Translations under genes and position numbers: made by a program
The notes under the pieces: generated by a model
The model's input: the letters and a program-made list of their open reading frames with translations, nothing else
What the model was told of the DNA's origin: nothing
Databases searched by the model: none
In this document: positions 31,411 through 43,300 of the stretch, in pieces
How the letters are laid out: each line of letters opens with the position of its first letter
Numbering within the stretch: the first letter of the stretch is position 1
Source: Chaetoceros tenuissimus
Lineage: Eukaryota; Bacillariophyta; Thalassiosirophyceae; Chaetocerotales; Chaetocerotaceae
Direction of reading: 5' to 3'
Assembly: GCA_021927905.1 (NCBI GenBank)
Contig: BLLK01000062.1
Location: forward strand, 1,550,001 to 1,614,000
DNA length: 64,000 bases

Positions 31411-34400
31411 TCATAGTTGCATAGATTTCGTCACATACCCATTGTAATCTAGACGCGCGACCAAGTTTGTAAGGTGTGTATGAGATTGACTGCTTGATTC
31501 AGCTACCAGCTGCTTCATAAAGTCTGCCAAGTTTGAATCAAAAACCTGTTCAAACCTTGCAATCATCCTTTTGTACGATGCACTGTTGAGTTCTTTTTCT
31601 AGTCTCTGTATTTGGGTTTGCTTACGAGCATCTTTTTGTTCCTTTTCAGCTGCCATTCTTTCTTTCATGCGTTTCTCCATCCGAACTGATGCACTATCCA
31701 TGTTATCAAACATTCTTCTATTTCGCTTCTGCCTCGATTCCGTAGCTATGCGATTTTGCTCAAATTCCTATGAAAAGGTAGGAGGATTAGAACACATGAT
31801 TAATAGGTCAATCCACATTCCGGCAAATCAAAACTTACGATTTGAGTTTGCTCAATGAAAAGCTTCATCTGGTCTGAGAATAAAAGGCATGTGGTCATTA
31901 ACTTTGTTAGAGCTTTCACCAAGTCACAATTGGAAAGTAAACATTCGTTGAGTGTTTTCTGCAAGAAAGACCAATGGTCATTCAGAACTGCGTCAACTGT
32001 TATTGGACTTTTGTCCCCGTCATTGCTGCGAGATGATAACTTCCTTTCCATGTGCAAAAAGTTTGGATCAATGACCTCAAACATCATATAGTAAACAAAA
32101 TTTTGCATAAAATGCAACATACGCTGCCTGATCAGATATGTTCGTCCTAGATCCTTACGTAGAGTTTGATATTCCTTAATAACTTGATGGTCAAGCCAAG
32201 TACCAACCAAACGACGTTCCACATGTTTAGCGAAGAAAAGGTGGCGGAACATAAGCTGATAATTCAAAATGGTATGACGAGACAAGATTAACGAAAGAGG
32301 AAATGGAACAGTATGAAAGTCTAGCATGAAGGCTTCCACCCCTGTGAGGCCTTTGTTAGCTCCACCGTACGTATGACGGGATGGCGTCTTTGGCTCGTTC
32401 GATTCGATCCCTCCATTCATCGCATGTAGGTTGTTCAAATGACTCATCAATGATTCATTCGCAAAAGCTCCAGTCAAGGAAGATACAATTTCTGAAAGCG
32501 TTCCATCGGCTTCGAAACCACCAGATGATTCCGCACTGTTACTCATCTGAATACTGAGGGTCATCCAGTTTTGTACCCGCCCTCTGGAAACATCAGTCAT
32601 TTCTTGTAATAATTCTTCTTCAGCCATATCTAGGAAGTGAACAAAGAAGTCACCTTGATCCAACAAAAAGTACCTTTTCATAAAAGCTAGTACATCAATA
32701 GCTTTGTAATCGCGCATAAAAATATTCAGAAAAGTTCTTGAGGCATCTTCATATTCTTTCTCGATGAATCTTGAAAATTCAGTGGAACACAATTGAAGAG
32801 ACAAGTTAGAAATATCCTTCTTGCCCTTGTCAACGGACTTAGGGAGTTGAGCAGCATTTTGATTTCGATGTTCGCAAAGCATAATTGCATTCCAATATTT
32901 TCCTGTAATCAGAATCTTCTCAGTCAGCGTCATTTTTTCTTTTGAGAGCTGTTGCATTTGTGTGCTACTACTGTCGCCTTCTTTCATCACAAACAAAATA
33001 TTTTCTTCTTTCAAAGTGTACCAATTGCTCCATTGGTCTACTGAGCCATCAATGTTGTAGCAAAAGTCCTGACGCTTCATTTGACCGCTTTCTTTGATCA
33101 TGAACTCTCCAAAAGGATCCTTGAGATTTCCATCTTTCAGCCAACAAGTAAACATTTCCATATATGGTTGAGATGCCTTTTCCATGATTACCTTGAACAA
33201 ATATTTTGCGTTATCATCACCAAGGTATTTTTGTCTCATTTCTTCCAATGCATTGATCAAGGCTCCTCCTTTTAGTGACTTTGTGGTTGCGATGATTGCA
33301 TGAAGTATGGAAATAGTCTTTGCGGAAGCTTGCATTTGTGTATACACTCCGCTCAATGTCAAGCTATCAAGCCCATTATTATTGGATCGATATTGGTCAT
33401 CAAGGTGAGTTATGAAGTCCATATATTGACCTAAAAGTGTGTCAATAATTCCACACAACGCATGGCTAACTCTACCATACTCAAATGTGAGTAGTCTATT
33501 TGCAATAAATGATTGAATTGATACAAACTTTGTGGCAGTAGGAAGTAACTTCTGAACAAGAGTACTAATACTGGGATCGATCTTTTCGGCATTGATTACC
33601 TGAAACTCATCGTTTTCGAAGCAAATAAAGTCGCCTTCCAATCCAAGCAATGCACCTAAAATCTCCTCCACAAGAACACTTTCTTGAATCAGATTATCAT
33701 AATTCACTAATTCTGACATGGAATCAATTTGTTTTTCACCGTATCTCGATGGATATTGCAAATATGACCCACTCAGAAAAGGTCTTGAAGAATAATGCGG
33801 TTGAGGCAATGGAGGAGTATGAATGAAATCCAAAGTCCATTTCTCACGCATGCCAAAAGTCAATTGTAAGCCTGCATCCATAGTTCTGTCCAAAATAGAT
33901 GCATTCATATCTGCTTGAAAATTATACATTGTGACAAATCTTCGATCATCCTTTCCTGTATCACTCTTGAATTCATTTTGTGTGTCATCACAAAAAGATG
34001 AAAGCAATTCACCTGTTAATTCATTTTGCAATAAGACAGATTGCCCTGCTAATACTAATCCATTTGATGATGAGGTCCCTGCTGGAATGATTTTCCACTG
34101 CTCTGCCTGACTTTTGATTCCTCTGAAAAAACCTAACTTGGAGCCACGCACACCTAGGTACTTGTCATTGTGCTGGAAACATACCATATCATATAATTTT
34201 ACAAGTGTACTACTTTGCTCATCAATTGTTGGCACAATGGTTAGTAATTCATACTTTTGAGATAGATGATTTCCAGTAAGCGTTGCTCGTGGATTATCGT
34301 TTGCTATGGTCAAAGTTCCAGTTGATGGCAGACATTGCGAGAGTAAGATTGTGGAATTATACTTCACCCCCTTGGCGTTTCCATTTCCCTCATCATATTT

Positions 34401-34544
34401 CCCTTCACCACTTGTACCGTCAGTGAAGTAGCTACTTGACAGTGGGGGCGTTTGAAGTATAGAGGAAATGCTTTGCAACGGGGTGCCTCTATCATCATTG
34501 TTGTACGATGATGGTGATGTAAAAGGTAAAGCTGATGTCGACAT
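31411..34544 (-). CDS. Gamma-tubulin complex component 2 (GCP2/Spc97 family), 2 exons
   Basis: 1020 residues from exons 31839-34544 and 31411-31767 (intron 71 nt, phase 0). A core component of the gamma-tubulin small complex that nucleates microtubules. The first 240 residues are divergent and Ser/Thr-rich. GRIP1 begins near 275 (NLIQESVLVEEILGALLGLE) and runs through SIQSFIANRLLTFEYGRVSH and LYTQM-like helices; ILITGKYWNAIMLCEHRN marks its end. GRIP2 contains FMKRYFLLDQGDFFVHFLDM, the GCP2-type Leu-x-x-Gly-Asp-(Phe/Tyr) block, then GVEAFMLDFHTVPFPLSLIL and LNYQLMFRHLFFAKHVERRL, which bind gamma-tubulin. The second exon adds a charged coiled coil (RMEKRMKERMAAEKEQKD) and the final helix. GCP3 is the alternative, but the LDQGDFF block and its context favour GCP2. 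Confidence 0.83.
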
Positions 34545-35034
34545 TTCTTGAGGTCACACTTTGTAAGGAATGGTTGCTCAGTGCTGCTTCACTGGATGTA
34601 CGGTATCAAGTCTCTCTGTCCTATGTAAGGAGAAGATGATTCTTGCTGTGCTTAGACCAAGCGCTTTGACTAATATCTTTTATGGTACTTTTCATTTTTG
34701 TGTTTTTTGAGCTTGAGCTTTCAATGCTCCCCCCCCCCCTCGAAATAATGCGTTAAAAGGGGGGTACGCATGGAAAATACTTCAAAAATACCATTCATCA
34801 TACAAACAAAATAATGAGTTGAAATCATGTAGGCTTCTGCGATCATATTGAAAAACTATTTTAAATTCACCGAATGCATACTATTCTATCAGTGTAGGTC
34901 TTCAACGGAAATGAAACTCTTGATCCCTTTATCCCCCTTTTACATTTTGGATTGTGTTATACCTAGTATTCTATGTACAAGCCCTGAAACTTGTACCTCT
35001 TCAAAAACTCACATAAAATTATAGACAATAGAAT
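34545..35034. other. Upstream region of the GCP2 gene and 3' region of the MYB-like gene
   Basis: Flanking genes are the GCP2 gene (minus, start 34544) and the MYB-like gene (minus, end 35035), so this 490-bp stretch holds the GCP2 promoter and a 3' region. At 34729-34739 there is an 11-nt C run; a G6 run lies at 34759-34764 and could pair with it. The rest is AT-rich with no ORF. Confidence 0.45.
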
Positions 35035-36153
35035 TCATTGGTTATGATGATTCTGCATCTGCATATGGTCATTCTGTAAATGGTTAGGATGTTCTATATT
35101 TTGTTGCAATGTAGGTTCTACTTGAAAATATTGACCATTTGGAATGGTATTATTCGTAATGGTATGATTCGCCGTAGGCATCGGTTGTGGTGGTGCTAAT
35201 TGAGGCTCATAATGTATAGCATGATTCACTGCATAATTGACATTATTCGTAGTTGACATAGTTGTAGTTGATATTGTTGTATTTGGTAACAAAGTTGCTG
35301 GCATAGTTGTAGTTGATATAGTTGTGTTTGGTAACAAAGTTGAAGGAAATATTACACTCTCATCCAGCTTAATCTTCTTTTCTTGTATATTCGAACTATA
35401 TCCATTCTGCATGGGTGGATTGACTACTCCTTGTGCCAAAACATTATTTGCGCTCTGATTCCGCTTTTCGATTATTTCATTCTTCAACGTAAGAAATAAT
35501 TGTTCGACCATCTGTATTGAAGCTCCAACGTTTGTCCTTTTCTCTTCCTCGGTAAGTGTTGGAAATTGTACAGATATTTGAGAATGTTGACCTAGTTTTC
35601 CAACAGATGTCAAAAATTCTGAAGGATTTTTCATTATTTCTTCAAGAGTCCGCTTCTTTGGTTGTATTTGAGGGACTTCTGGAGGCCTTTCAATTGCCCT
35701 TTCTAGCTCGTTCATCTTGGCCACTTCTGCGAAATCAGGTGAAGGGCAATGCATATCAATTGTAGTCAATGCCGCCGCCACTTCTCCAGAGAGCAATTTT
35801 TCTGATCTCGAGATTTCAGAATTATATGTTTCAATATCTCGTATGGAAAAGTCTGCACCTTCCTTCGCTTTCACAAATTTTGCAAATTTTTCCATGGCAT
35901 CATCATATGTTCCCATAAATTCAGAGACAGATTTTTCCTTGTTTGTTCTGAATTTTTGTAATCGGCTCTTTACTCTCTCAGAAGTAATATTTTCATCTTT
36001 AGCTTTCATATTTTCAATAATCACAGACGGCGAGCTCTCTTGCATACCAGATGCAAAAATAGCTTCCACAAACTGTCTGTGTGTAGTCGGATCCCAGTTG
36101 CCCTCTAAGCCTGTATTTTTACTCTTGTCTAGAATAGCTGCTTCCCTTTCCAT
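35035..36153 (-). CDS. MYB/GARP-like transcription factor
   Basis: Single-exon, 372-residue protein. Residues about 18-72 form a single MYB-like helix bundle: GNWDPTTHRQFVEAIFASGM, then ITSERVKSRLQKFRTNKEKS. The second string corresponds to the SHLQKYR recognition helix of SHAQKYF/GARP factors, here SRLQKFR; the expected first Trp is kept, and the recognition-helix sequence supports DNA binding. A second conserved block (about 195-235, FPTLTEEEKRTNVGASIQMV) is helical and occurs together with such MYB domains in diatom proteins. The C-terminal third is Asn/Gln/Thr/Pro-rich with a duplicated stretch ATLLPNTTISTTTM (about 278-305). No target can be inferred. The gene is divergent from the protease gene. 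Confidence 0.7.
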   Translation of the reverse strand: MEREAAILDKSKNTGLEGNWDPTTHRQFVEAIFASGMQESSPSVIIENMKAKDENITSERVKSRLQKFRTNKEKSVSEFMGTYDDAMEKFAKFVKAKEGADFSIRDIETYNSEISRSEKLLSGEVAAALTTIDMHCPSPDFAEVAKMNELERAIERPPEVPQIQPKKRTLEEIMKNPSEFLTSVGKLGQHSQISVQFPTLTEEEKRTNVGASIQMVEQLFLTLKNEIIEKRNQSANNVLAQGVVNPPMQNGYSSNIQEKKIKLDESVIFPSTLLPNTTISTTTMPATLLPNTTISTTTMSTTNNVNYAVNHAIHYEPQLAPPQPMPTANHTITNNTIPNGQYFQVEPTLQQNIEHPNHLQNDHMQMQNHHNQ

Positions 36154-36595
36154 TTTCTATTGTCGGTACAGTTTCTTTACACTTTTATCTATCCTATTTG
36201 TAGTTTTTTCATTTAGCTTTTTGATGTTTCTAGCTAGACTAAGTAGTAAGTTCACTGATATTCCTTTTGCAAAACGAACGCTCTATGCAGAGGTGAGTAG
36301 GATTTGTGTCATCATTCGTGTGTCAATTGAATATATTTAGGACCTAAATGACTCTTGTCATAGCAGGTATTGGTTATGGCTGATGGCTGATAGCACTTTC
36401 ATCTTTCATCTTTTATCTTTCATCATCACACATAATGCAATTCTTCCACTCTAGGTCTTCGACACTATTACATTGCATCATAAGCTGTTATAGCATTCTA
36501 GGTCTAGGTAAACTTAATCAGGCTGTGAAAAGTGGGGTCGCTTCGAAGTCATTTGAAATTTCTACGAAACTACTTTCTTCGAAGACGAAACTGTA
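36154..36595. promoter_or_regulatory. Divergent spacer between the MYB-like gene and the papain-like protease gene
   Basis: The spacer includes a pyrimidine/adenine microrepeat, TTTCATC-type units at about 36401-36426, and a probable first exon of the protease gene: ATG at 36435, 73 nt, then a GTAAAC donor at 36508 and an AG at 36583-36584. Confidence 0.4.
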
Positions 36596-38798
36596 ATGTT
36601 TGACGAGAAAGAGATTGAAGCATGTGCATCCAATAGACATCTGAAAGATGGAGGTGACGAATGTAAGCGCTTGTATGAAAAGCACCAGTCTTACTTTGGA
36701 CAGCAGAGAAGTGCATCAAATAAGAAAGAACGCTATCAATCTTTCCTTAGCAATGTTCAATATATCCATGAACATAATTCCCATCACAAAGAAAAGGGTT
36801 ATCGAGTTACTTTGAATCGCTTCTCTGATTCTCTTGAACACGAATCGCCATTCTTCCATGATACAATGTTGGATCATGACTATTCGTTTCTCTTTGATGA
36901 CATTGGATCCGACCTTATAAAGATTGTCCATGCGGAAGACATACTTGATTCACTATTTCAAAAAAAGAAGCGTAAATCCCATCCAACACATGAGAAGAAT
37001 AAGAATAAGAATAGGAAAAATAAAGAGGGGACGAAACATCAGCTGACATTGAATTCATTTCCTGAATCCTTTTTCAAAAGAAAGGTGAAAAAACATTTGT
37101 ACACACTGAAGAACTCGGATAAAAGTCTGCATTTAAATGGCACACATCAATTTATTAACTCTACGTTTTCAAGTCATTTGAACTGGGCGACAGAAGATAA
37201 TCCAGATGGGATTCCTCTTGCACACGATCCTGTAGATCAAGGAGAGTGTGGGTCTTGCTACGCAATTGCTTCTGTAGGAAGCATGGAAACTATTGGGGCC
37301 CGCAAAACTGCTCTTGAAGTCTACAATTCCATCATGCCTCAATCTATAGGTAGTGATACTTTGGGCGAAATAGAAAAGAAGGCAATCGAGATAGCTCAAA
37401 ATGTTGAGAAACGTGCAATAGACTTTGCCAGACTTTCATTCCAAGAGCTAATAGACTGCGACACTGAATTTAATCAGGGTTGTTTGGGTGGTAATCCAAT
37501 CCTTGCATTTCCCTTCATAAAACAAAATGGCTTAGTGTCAAATGATAGGTATCCTTACACAGAAGAAAAAGATCAATGCAAGCTTAAACTCATTAAGCAT
37601 CCAATCGCAACTGCTGATTCGTGGGGGATCTTACAACCAAAGAATGAAGATAATATGGAACATGTACTTCGATACATTGGTCCTATTGCTGTAGGATTCA
37701 ACGGCGATGATAAGGGTTTCATGCACTACAAAGACGGTATCTTTAATAGTTTGAAGTGTAGTAAAAGGCCAAATCATGCACTTCTCGTTGTAGGTTTCGG
37801 TGAAGTTGAAAGCAATAAAGGCACCGAGAAATATTGGATAGCTCGAAACTCTTGGGTATGTTTTCTATGTAATTACATGAACAGACATATAATTCTAGCC
37901 AAGAGCTCGAAAGAACTCCATACTAATATCACACTGACATACTTCTGAAAACTTTTAACTATAGGGGAAAGATTGGGGGATGGATGGATACATTCACATT
38001 GCCCGAGAAGTTGGAAAGAAAAAGTCAAAGAAGAAGAAATCTTCTGGAGTCTGTGGTATCGCAAAGAACCCCAGTGTCGCTCTAGGTGCGAAGCTGTTGG
38101 TTTCTAAAGAACAAATAGATTCATGGGTTCAAGCTAATACTATCAATGATGTTAGAGAGAGTAGGAACGTACCTTCAAGTACTTCAAAGACTTTCTATCC
38201 ATCTGTTCCAGCACCCATTCATACACAGGACAATTCAACTACGCCAAAATCATCACAGACGGAGAAAAGATTGACACCATCGCCAACGGTCACTACACAA
38301 TGGAATCGTACACAAAATGTAGGGAAAGATGTTGCTCCACATCCACGTGCCCCATCTTCCACTGATGGAATACTATTGAACTCTACTAATATCACTATAG
38401 GCCCAGGATCAGAAAACAACGTTGTTTTAACTGCCCAACAAAAATCTACAATGACACAGGATGGACATGACCAACACATTATATCGTCTTCAAACATTTC
38501 GTTTGTGTATACTCTTGCCGCTATGCTTATAATTTACTCTATTCTTTTATTAGCACATCTTGCGAGATATAGAGAGAATCGCAATCAGCGAGACAGAGGA
38601 AATATAGCACCTCTCGATACAAATCTGGATGATAGCAACAACGATGATGATTTTGCACAAAGTGATACATCATCTCCGTTAGGTCATATTCAAGTGAAGA
38701 TAACGAGGTCCAATGAAGATGGAACGACTACAGATTCTCTAGAAACCATACCCTTCTTGAATGTGAAACAGTATTTGTATGGGAGCCTCGATGAATGA
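36596..38798 (+). CDS. Papain-family (C1A) cysteine protease with C-terminal membrane anchor, 2-3 exons
   Basis: Secretory or vacuolar endopeptidase. Exons 36596-37855 and 37965-38798 (intron 109 nt, phase 0, after NSW) give 697 residues. An upstream exon at 36435-36507 joined to 36585 keeps frame and would add the hydrophobic leader TLLHCIISCYSILGL, which supplies the signal peptide that is otherwise missing. The pro-region (about 25-80) is I29-like (RYQSFLSNVQYIHEHNSH, VTLNRFSD). A Lys/Asn-rich insertion (about 122-150) separates it from the catalytic domain. Catalytic residues are present: C221 in DQGECGSCYA, H394 in NHALLVVGFG, N418 in ARNSW. About 45 extra residues (240-283) follow the active-site helix. 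GVCGIAKNPSVA closes the domain. A Ser/Thr/Pro-rich, N-glycosylation-rich stalk leads to one span (about 609-630, TLAAMLIIYSILLLAHLA) and an acidic cytosolic tail of about 67 residues. Confidence 0.83.
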
Positions 38799-39712
38799 CG
38801 AGCAATTCATTACCAAAACTTCATTCTAATTCATCTTCCAATGACGAAAATTATGATCATACGCATTTACAATGATGAGGCAAAGTTGGTGATTCTAAAG
38901 TGAAACTTTCTTCCGCAATTGTCATTAATACAAGATTGTTCAAAAGTTGCCTTGCATTATACTTGCAAAGATAATCACCTTTGGGTAGGATCATTTTCAC
39001 GTAGATATTCACAATTATAGAGACAGTATTTTGAAGTGGAAGAAATACTTTCGATCGTATCAAAGTTACCAAAATATTTGCGTTAACCTATTGTCCACTT
39101 TGTAAAACAAGAAAAGAAAAATGCATAGGTCCATCTGCAACTCATGAAACCGGTTCCCAAAGGAACAACATTTTGTTCTTCATCTTGAGAGGTAGTCGTT
39201 TCAAAACTGATGCGTAGTTTGGAATGAAAAAAAGTCCACTCCATCCTCGAAGAACAGGAATTTTAAATTTGGGTCGTTTAAAAAAGTCATTTTGGACCAT
39301 ACTACTATTTTAATATTATTATCAATTTCAACTATTCCCGTAACTTGCTTTTTGAACACGTAATTTGATGGTTTAAATGCACCACTACCATTAAGAAATC
39401 ATTCTTTATGCTCAATATATATGCAATTATTGGGAAAGGATTGTTGTTTTGGAATCCATCAAAAAACGCTAGGACCGATGTGCATTGATCAAGTAAAATA
39501 GCTATTTTGAGAATTATATTTCATCTTTTCAATAAATTATCATCAATCCCTTCAAATTCAATTTCCAACGGGGAGAGCCTTTTATGCACATCAATCGTTC
39601 ATGCCTGAGTTCTCTAATTCAATCGTTTCTAATGGTTCTGAGCTTTCTGCTTTCCCCCTCACAAAATAGTTCAAAACCACGAGCCACAGACCGTCCAGAT
39701 TTTTCAAGAAAT
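38799..39712. other. Intergenic region with one possible small ORF
   Basis: Both flanking genes are on the + strand. The stretch is strongly AT-rich, especially 39280-39560, and should hold the protease 3' end and the promoter of the next gene. Near 39150-39168 lies a small imperfect hairpin (GGTTCCC / GGAACAA). On the minus strand a 52-codon ORF (39142-39300) is listed separately. Nothing else is recognisable. Confidence 0.4.
39142..39300 (-). CDS. Possible small ORF, 52 codons, basic, unknown
   Basis: An ATG-started frame (MVQNDFFKRPKFKIPVLRGW, ending LFLWEPVS) runs 52 codons to a TGA in otherwise AT-rich spacer. The composition (Lys/Arg, Trp, Pro, Phe) is more protein-like than random AT-rich translation. 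There is no supporting neighbour, domain or splice evidence. It may be chance or one exon of something larger. Confidence 0.18.
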   Translation of the reverse strand: MVQNDFFKRPKFKIPVLRGWSGLFFIPNYASVLKRLPLKMKNKMLFLWEPVS

Positions 39713-40255
39713 ATGTCCACCGAGCAACCTGAGCACATAATGGCATTCCAAGAGTACGATAGCTCTTCTTCAACTAATGATCAATCTTCGGTAATATCCT
39801 GGTCCAACATCGAACCAATACCATTAGAATCTGACGAGTGCATTGACAATAGCACTATCGAGTTTCTACGAGAATTGCTACCTCCAACAAAGAAGCAGAG
39901 AATGGGTAGAGAAAGTCCAAGTGCAACTTACCATTATGTCACTGAAGACGAACTCCTACAATCAATTGAACCAGAGGTTGTGGATTCACTAAACACATCT
40001 TCAGGATCCCTTCCATCCCTTGCCGAAGATTCTACCTGTACTTTGAACTCTTCACTTACTGAACCGTCGCAATGCTATGATAACTATGTCTTCGAAACAG
40101 CCACAGCTGCAGGACCACGTGTTGTTCCATTTCATTGCCATAACTTTGAAAGATCAAGCCCAACGTTTCCTTGTAATCAGAGAATATCCTTTAATGATAT
40201 CAAAGCTGCGAGAAGAAAGAAGAGAACCAGAAGATCTCCATTCAAAGCAACCTAG
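39713..40255 (+). CDS. Hypothetical protein, probably nuclear
   Basis: I prefer the Met at 39713 (MSTEQPEHIM), giving 180 residues; the frame is open from an ATG at 39584, which would add 43 residues with a hydrophobic run (SLIQSFLMVLSFLLSP) able to act as a signal peptide. The protein is Ser/Glu-rich and mostly disordered. Short features: EFLRELLPPTKKQRMGRESP (a basic, nuclear-signal-like segment after a helix), FERSSPTFPCNQRISFNDIK, and a very basic C-terminus (KAARRKKRTRRSPFKAT). No domain is recognised. The final motif with R-x-S-F-x-D-I-K then a basic cluster might be a docking element, but that is a guess. Confidence 0.55.
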   Translation: MSTEQPEHIMAFQEYDSSSSTNDQSSVISWSNIEPIPLESDECIDNSTIEFLRELLPPTKKQRMGRESPSATYHYVTEDELLQSIEPEVVDSLNTSSGSLPSLAEDSTCTLNSSLTEPSQCYDNYVFETATAAGPRVVPFHCHNFERSSPTFPCNQRISFNDIKAARRKKRTRRSPFKAT

Positions 40256-40354
40256 TAGGAACATTATTTTCATTGCATTTGACGCTACAAATCAAAAATA
40301 AGTACATAATTTACATTTATACATTATGAAATGTAAGGACTTCTATGTTTTCAA

Positions 40355-43300
40355 TTATGTGCCACTGTTGCACAAACTATTCCATTCTTCCACAGATTTC
40401 TTAATAGCTTTCGCTTTTAAAAGCATTTCTTGGAATTCATCATTACTCTCACTAAGAGCTGTAATGGCTCCTCCTGCACCAATTGAAATGTCCCATGAAT
40501 TTTTGTCGTCTCTCGCTTGTTGGTTTGGTGTGACAACTGCAGTTCTAATTACGATATTCATATCCATTGATCCATCAAGACTGATATAACCCAAACATCC
40601 AGAGTATGGACCTCTACTTTGTCCAAGTTCCAATTCATCCAAGATGTCCACGGATCGTAGCTTTGGAGCGCCAGTCATACTTCCACCAGGGAAGCACGCT
40701 GCAATGACATCAATTGGTGTATACTTTTGATCGACAATACCTCGAATAGTCGAAACCATTTGATGGACTGTGGCGAAAGACTCAATACCCATTAGTTTTG
40801 GCACGTGAACAGAACCAGCCTCACAAACTCTGCTGAGATCATTACGAAGTAAATCAACGATCATGAGATTTTCAGCTCTATTCTTCACAGAAGTTTGCAA
40901 TTCTTCAGCAACCAATTCGTCAGCTTTCTTTGCTTCAGCTATTTCATTTTCATTTTCTGGAAAGATTCTAGAAGTTGTTCCTTTGATGGGTTTCGATTCG
41001 ACAATAAATTTTGGCAAATCCCTATTTTTCGAGACAAATGGTGGTGCAAACTCCCACCCGTGGTTCCTATCACTTTCGTCTTCCACAGTCAAAGTTTTCG
41101 CTTCTCGCTTGACGGATAGAAAACGTTCTGGAGACGAACAACAAATTGAAACAGCTGATCCAATTTCCTCCCCTTTTCTACTATTAAAGTTGAGAAAAGA
41201 TGAGAAAGGCGCAGGATTATTCTTTCGAAGAATTTTGTATAGTCCAAATGGAGAGTTGGAGAGTTGCTCGGACGACATATCTGGCATGGAAACCAACGTT
41301 GTTAACTGATTAGTTAAACAAAGTTCATAACTCTCTCCATTCCGAATCTCTTCATGGCATCTAGCTATGTCATCTGAATATTCCACACTGTCTCTTTTCA
41401 GATCAAAATTCAAAGGCATTTGTTTCTCTATTATTTCATCTGCTGTTGTTGGCATACTATCAAGTTTTGTAATTGATTCAGATATATCTTGCATCCATTG
41501 CGTGACACTATCAAGCCCATCGTCATTTCCAGCTTCTGAAACACCGACAAGATACCATTCATTTCTCCAATGATCGAAAACCAGACTTTGGTCAGCAAAA
41601 ATGAATGCAGCCGTTGGTACGAGTGGATTGGAACATCCCAGGGTTTCTTTCTCTTGGATAGAAGTCCCACACGTCTCTTGATCGCATATCGTTTCCCTTG
41701 TATCATGCCAAACTTCATATCCAAGGTATCCTATATATCCACCACGAAAATCAAATGGGATATCGTATTCAATTTCTTTAACTTTGGAAGAATTTTCAAA
41801 GTCAATACCTTGGACAGTTTCTGTGAAACCGTGGTCGACTATCTCGTCGTGTAGACAAGATATAATGTCTTTGTCTAATATATGCTCTCTTTCATTTGTT
41901 CTCGAGTTTGTTCTTAATATTTGTCGAGTCTCAGACTTATGGTCCTTTCCCCAGTACTCCAACTTCTGCGACAGGGGTCCATCATTACAGCCCATGATTG
42001 AGAATCGGCTGTTTGAGACGATTGGGCACCCACTTTTAGTACTGAAATCACTACTTTTCTTCATTTCTTCAATATCTGCATCTTTACGACCTGTGCTGCT
42101 ATCAAGCCAAAATGAATCAGACCTCTTAGCATAGAATTCTTCAAAGACTTGCTCTGGAAGTGGAACCGAGTCATCAAAATGTATTTTATGAACAAACACA
42201 GAATATTTTGATTTCGTCACAGTTGTGCTTGAATCTTTTGTCTTGCTATCACCATTGATGAGAGGCTCACTTTTCTGACTATTCGAGACGCCATTCAATA
42301 GCATCCTCGCTTTTTGTGCCATGCAAAATTCAGAAAAGTTTTTGAATATTTTGTATCCATGTTCCCCTGTCCCAACACTCTCTGGATGAAATTGGACGCC
42401 ATAGTGAGGGTTACTCTTGTGTCTCAAAGCCATGCATATTTCATCACTTCCATCACCACTTTCAGCTTCTGTATCACTCTTGCACCATGCAGTGGCTTCG
42501 ATATCAAGATTATTAGTTTTTTGAATATCTACAACTAAGGAATGATATCTTACCACCCCAAAATTTTCTTGAATGTCAGCAAAAAGATTGCATATTTCAT
42601 CATCATTGCTATTCTTCAAACATTGCTTTGCATTATCATCATAGTAGACATTACTTATGAGCCCATGTACTGGACCATTTGGTGCCAAGTCAACTTTCGC
42701 TCCATAAACATACCCTAATGCTTGATGCCCCAAACATACTCCTAAAATTGGCAAAGACGGATTCTTTTCTATCGCCTGCAAAAGAATATCAATAAAAATA
42801 AAATCAAAATTACCAATTCAAATCAAGGCTGTGTTCTTACCTCTAGACAGACTCCCATATCTTCCTTTCTCTCTGGCCGACCCGGTCCTGGACTAATAAT
42901 TAATCCATCTATTCCTTCAACCCCAGATAATTTTAAACCTTCCACCAGTTCCTCCCAAGAGTCATATGCATCATTTGATATAACAATAGGCGGGTGCTTA
43001 CATATCGTGCTCAGATATGAATAAATGTTGTATGTATACGAATCATAGTTATCAATGAGAACCAACTGTAAATCAAGCTTTTGACTTTCATAAGTTTCAT
43101 AGTCCATTGCTTGAAAAAGAGCATCAGCTCCTTTCTTTTCAATATCTTTTTGATCTTCTTGTTGTAAACTGCTTGCCTCTTCAATCTTTGTAGAAGATCC
43201 CAATATAATTGATTGCCTACCGAAATCAGTATTTCTCCTTGAGACAAAGGATGTATGAGATGGTATCCATGCTTGTACATGAAAGTTAAAATTTGGCACA

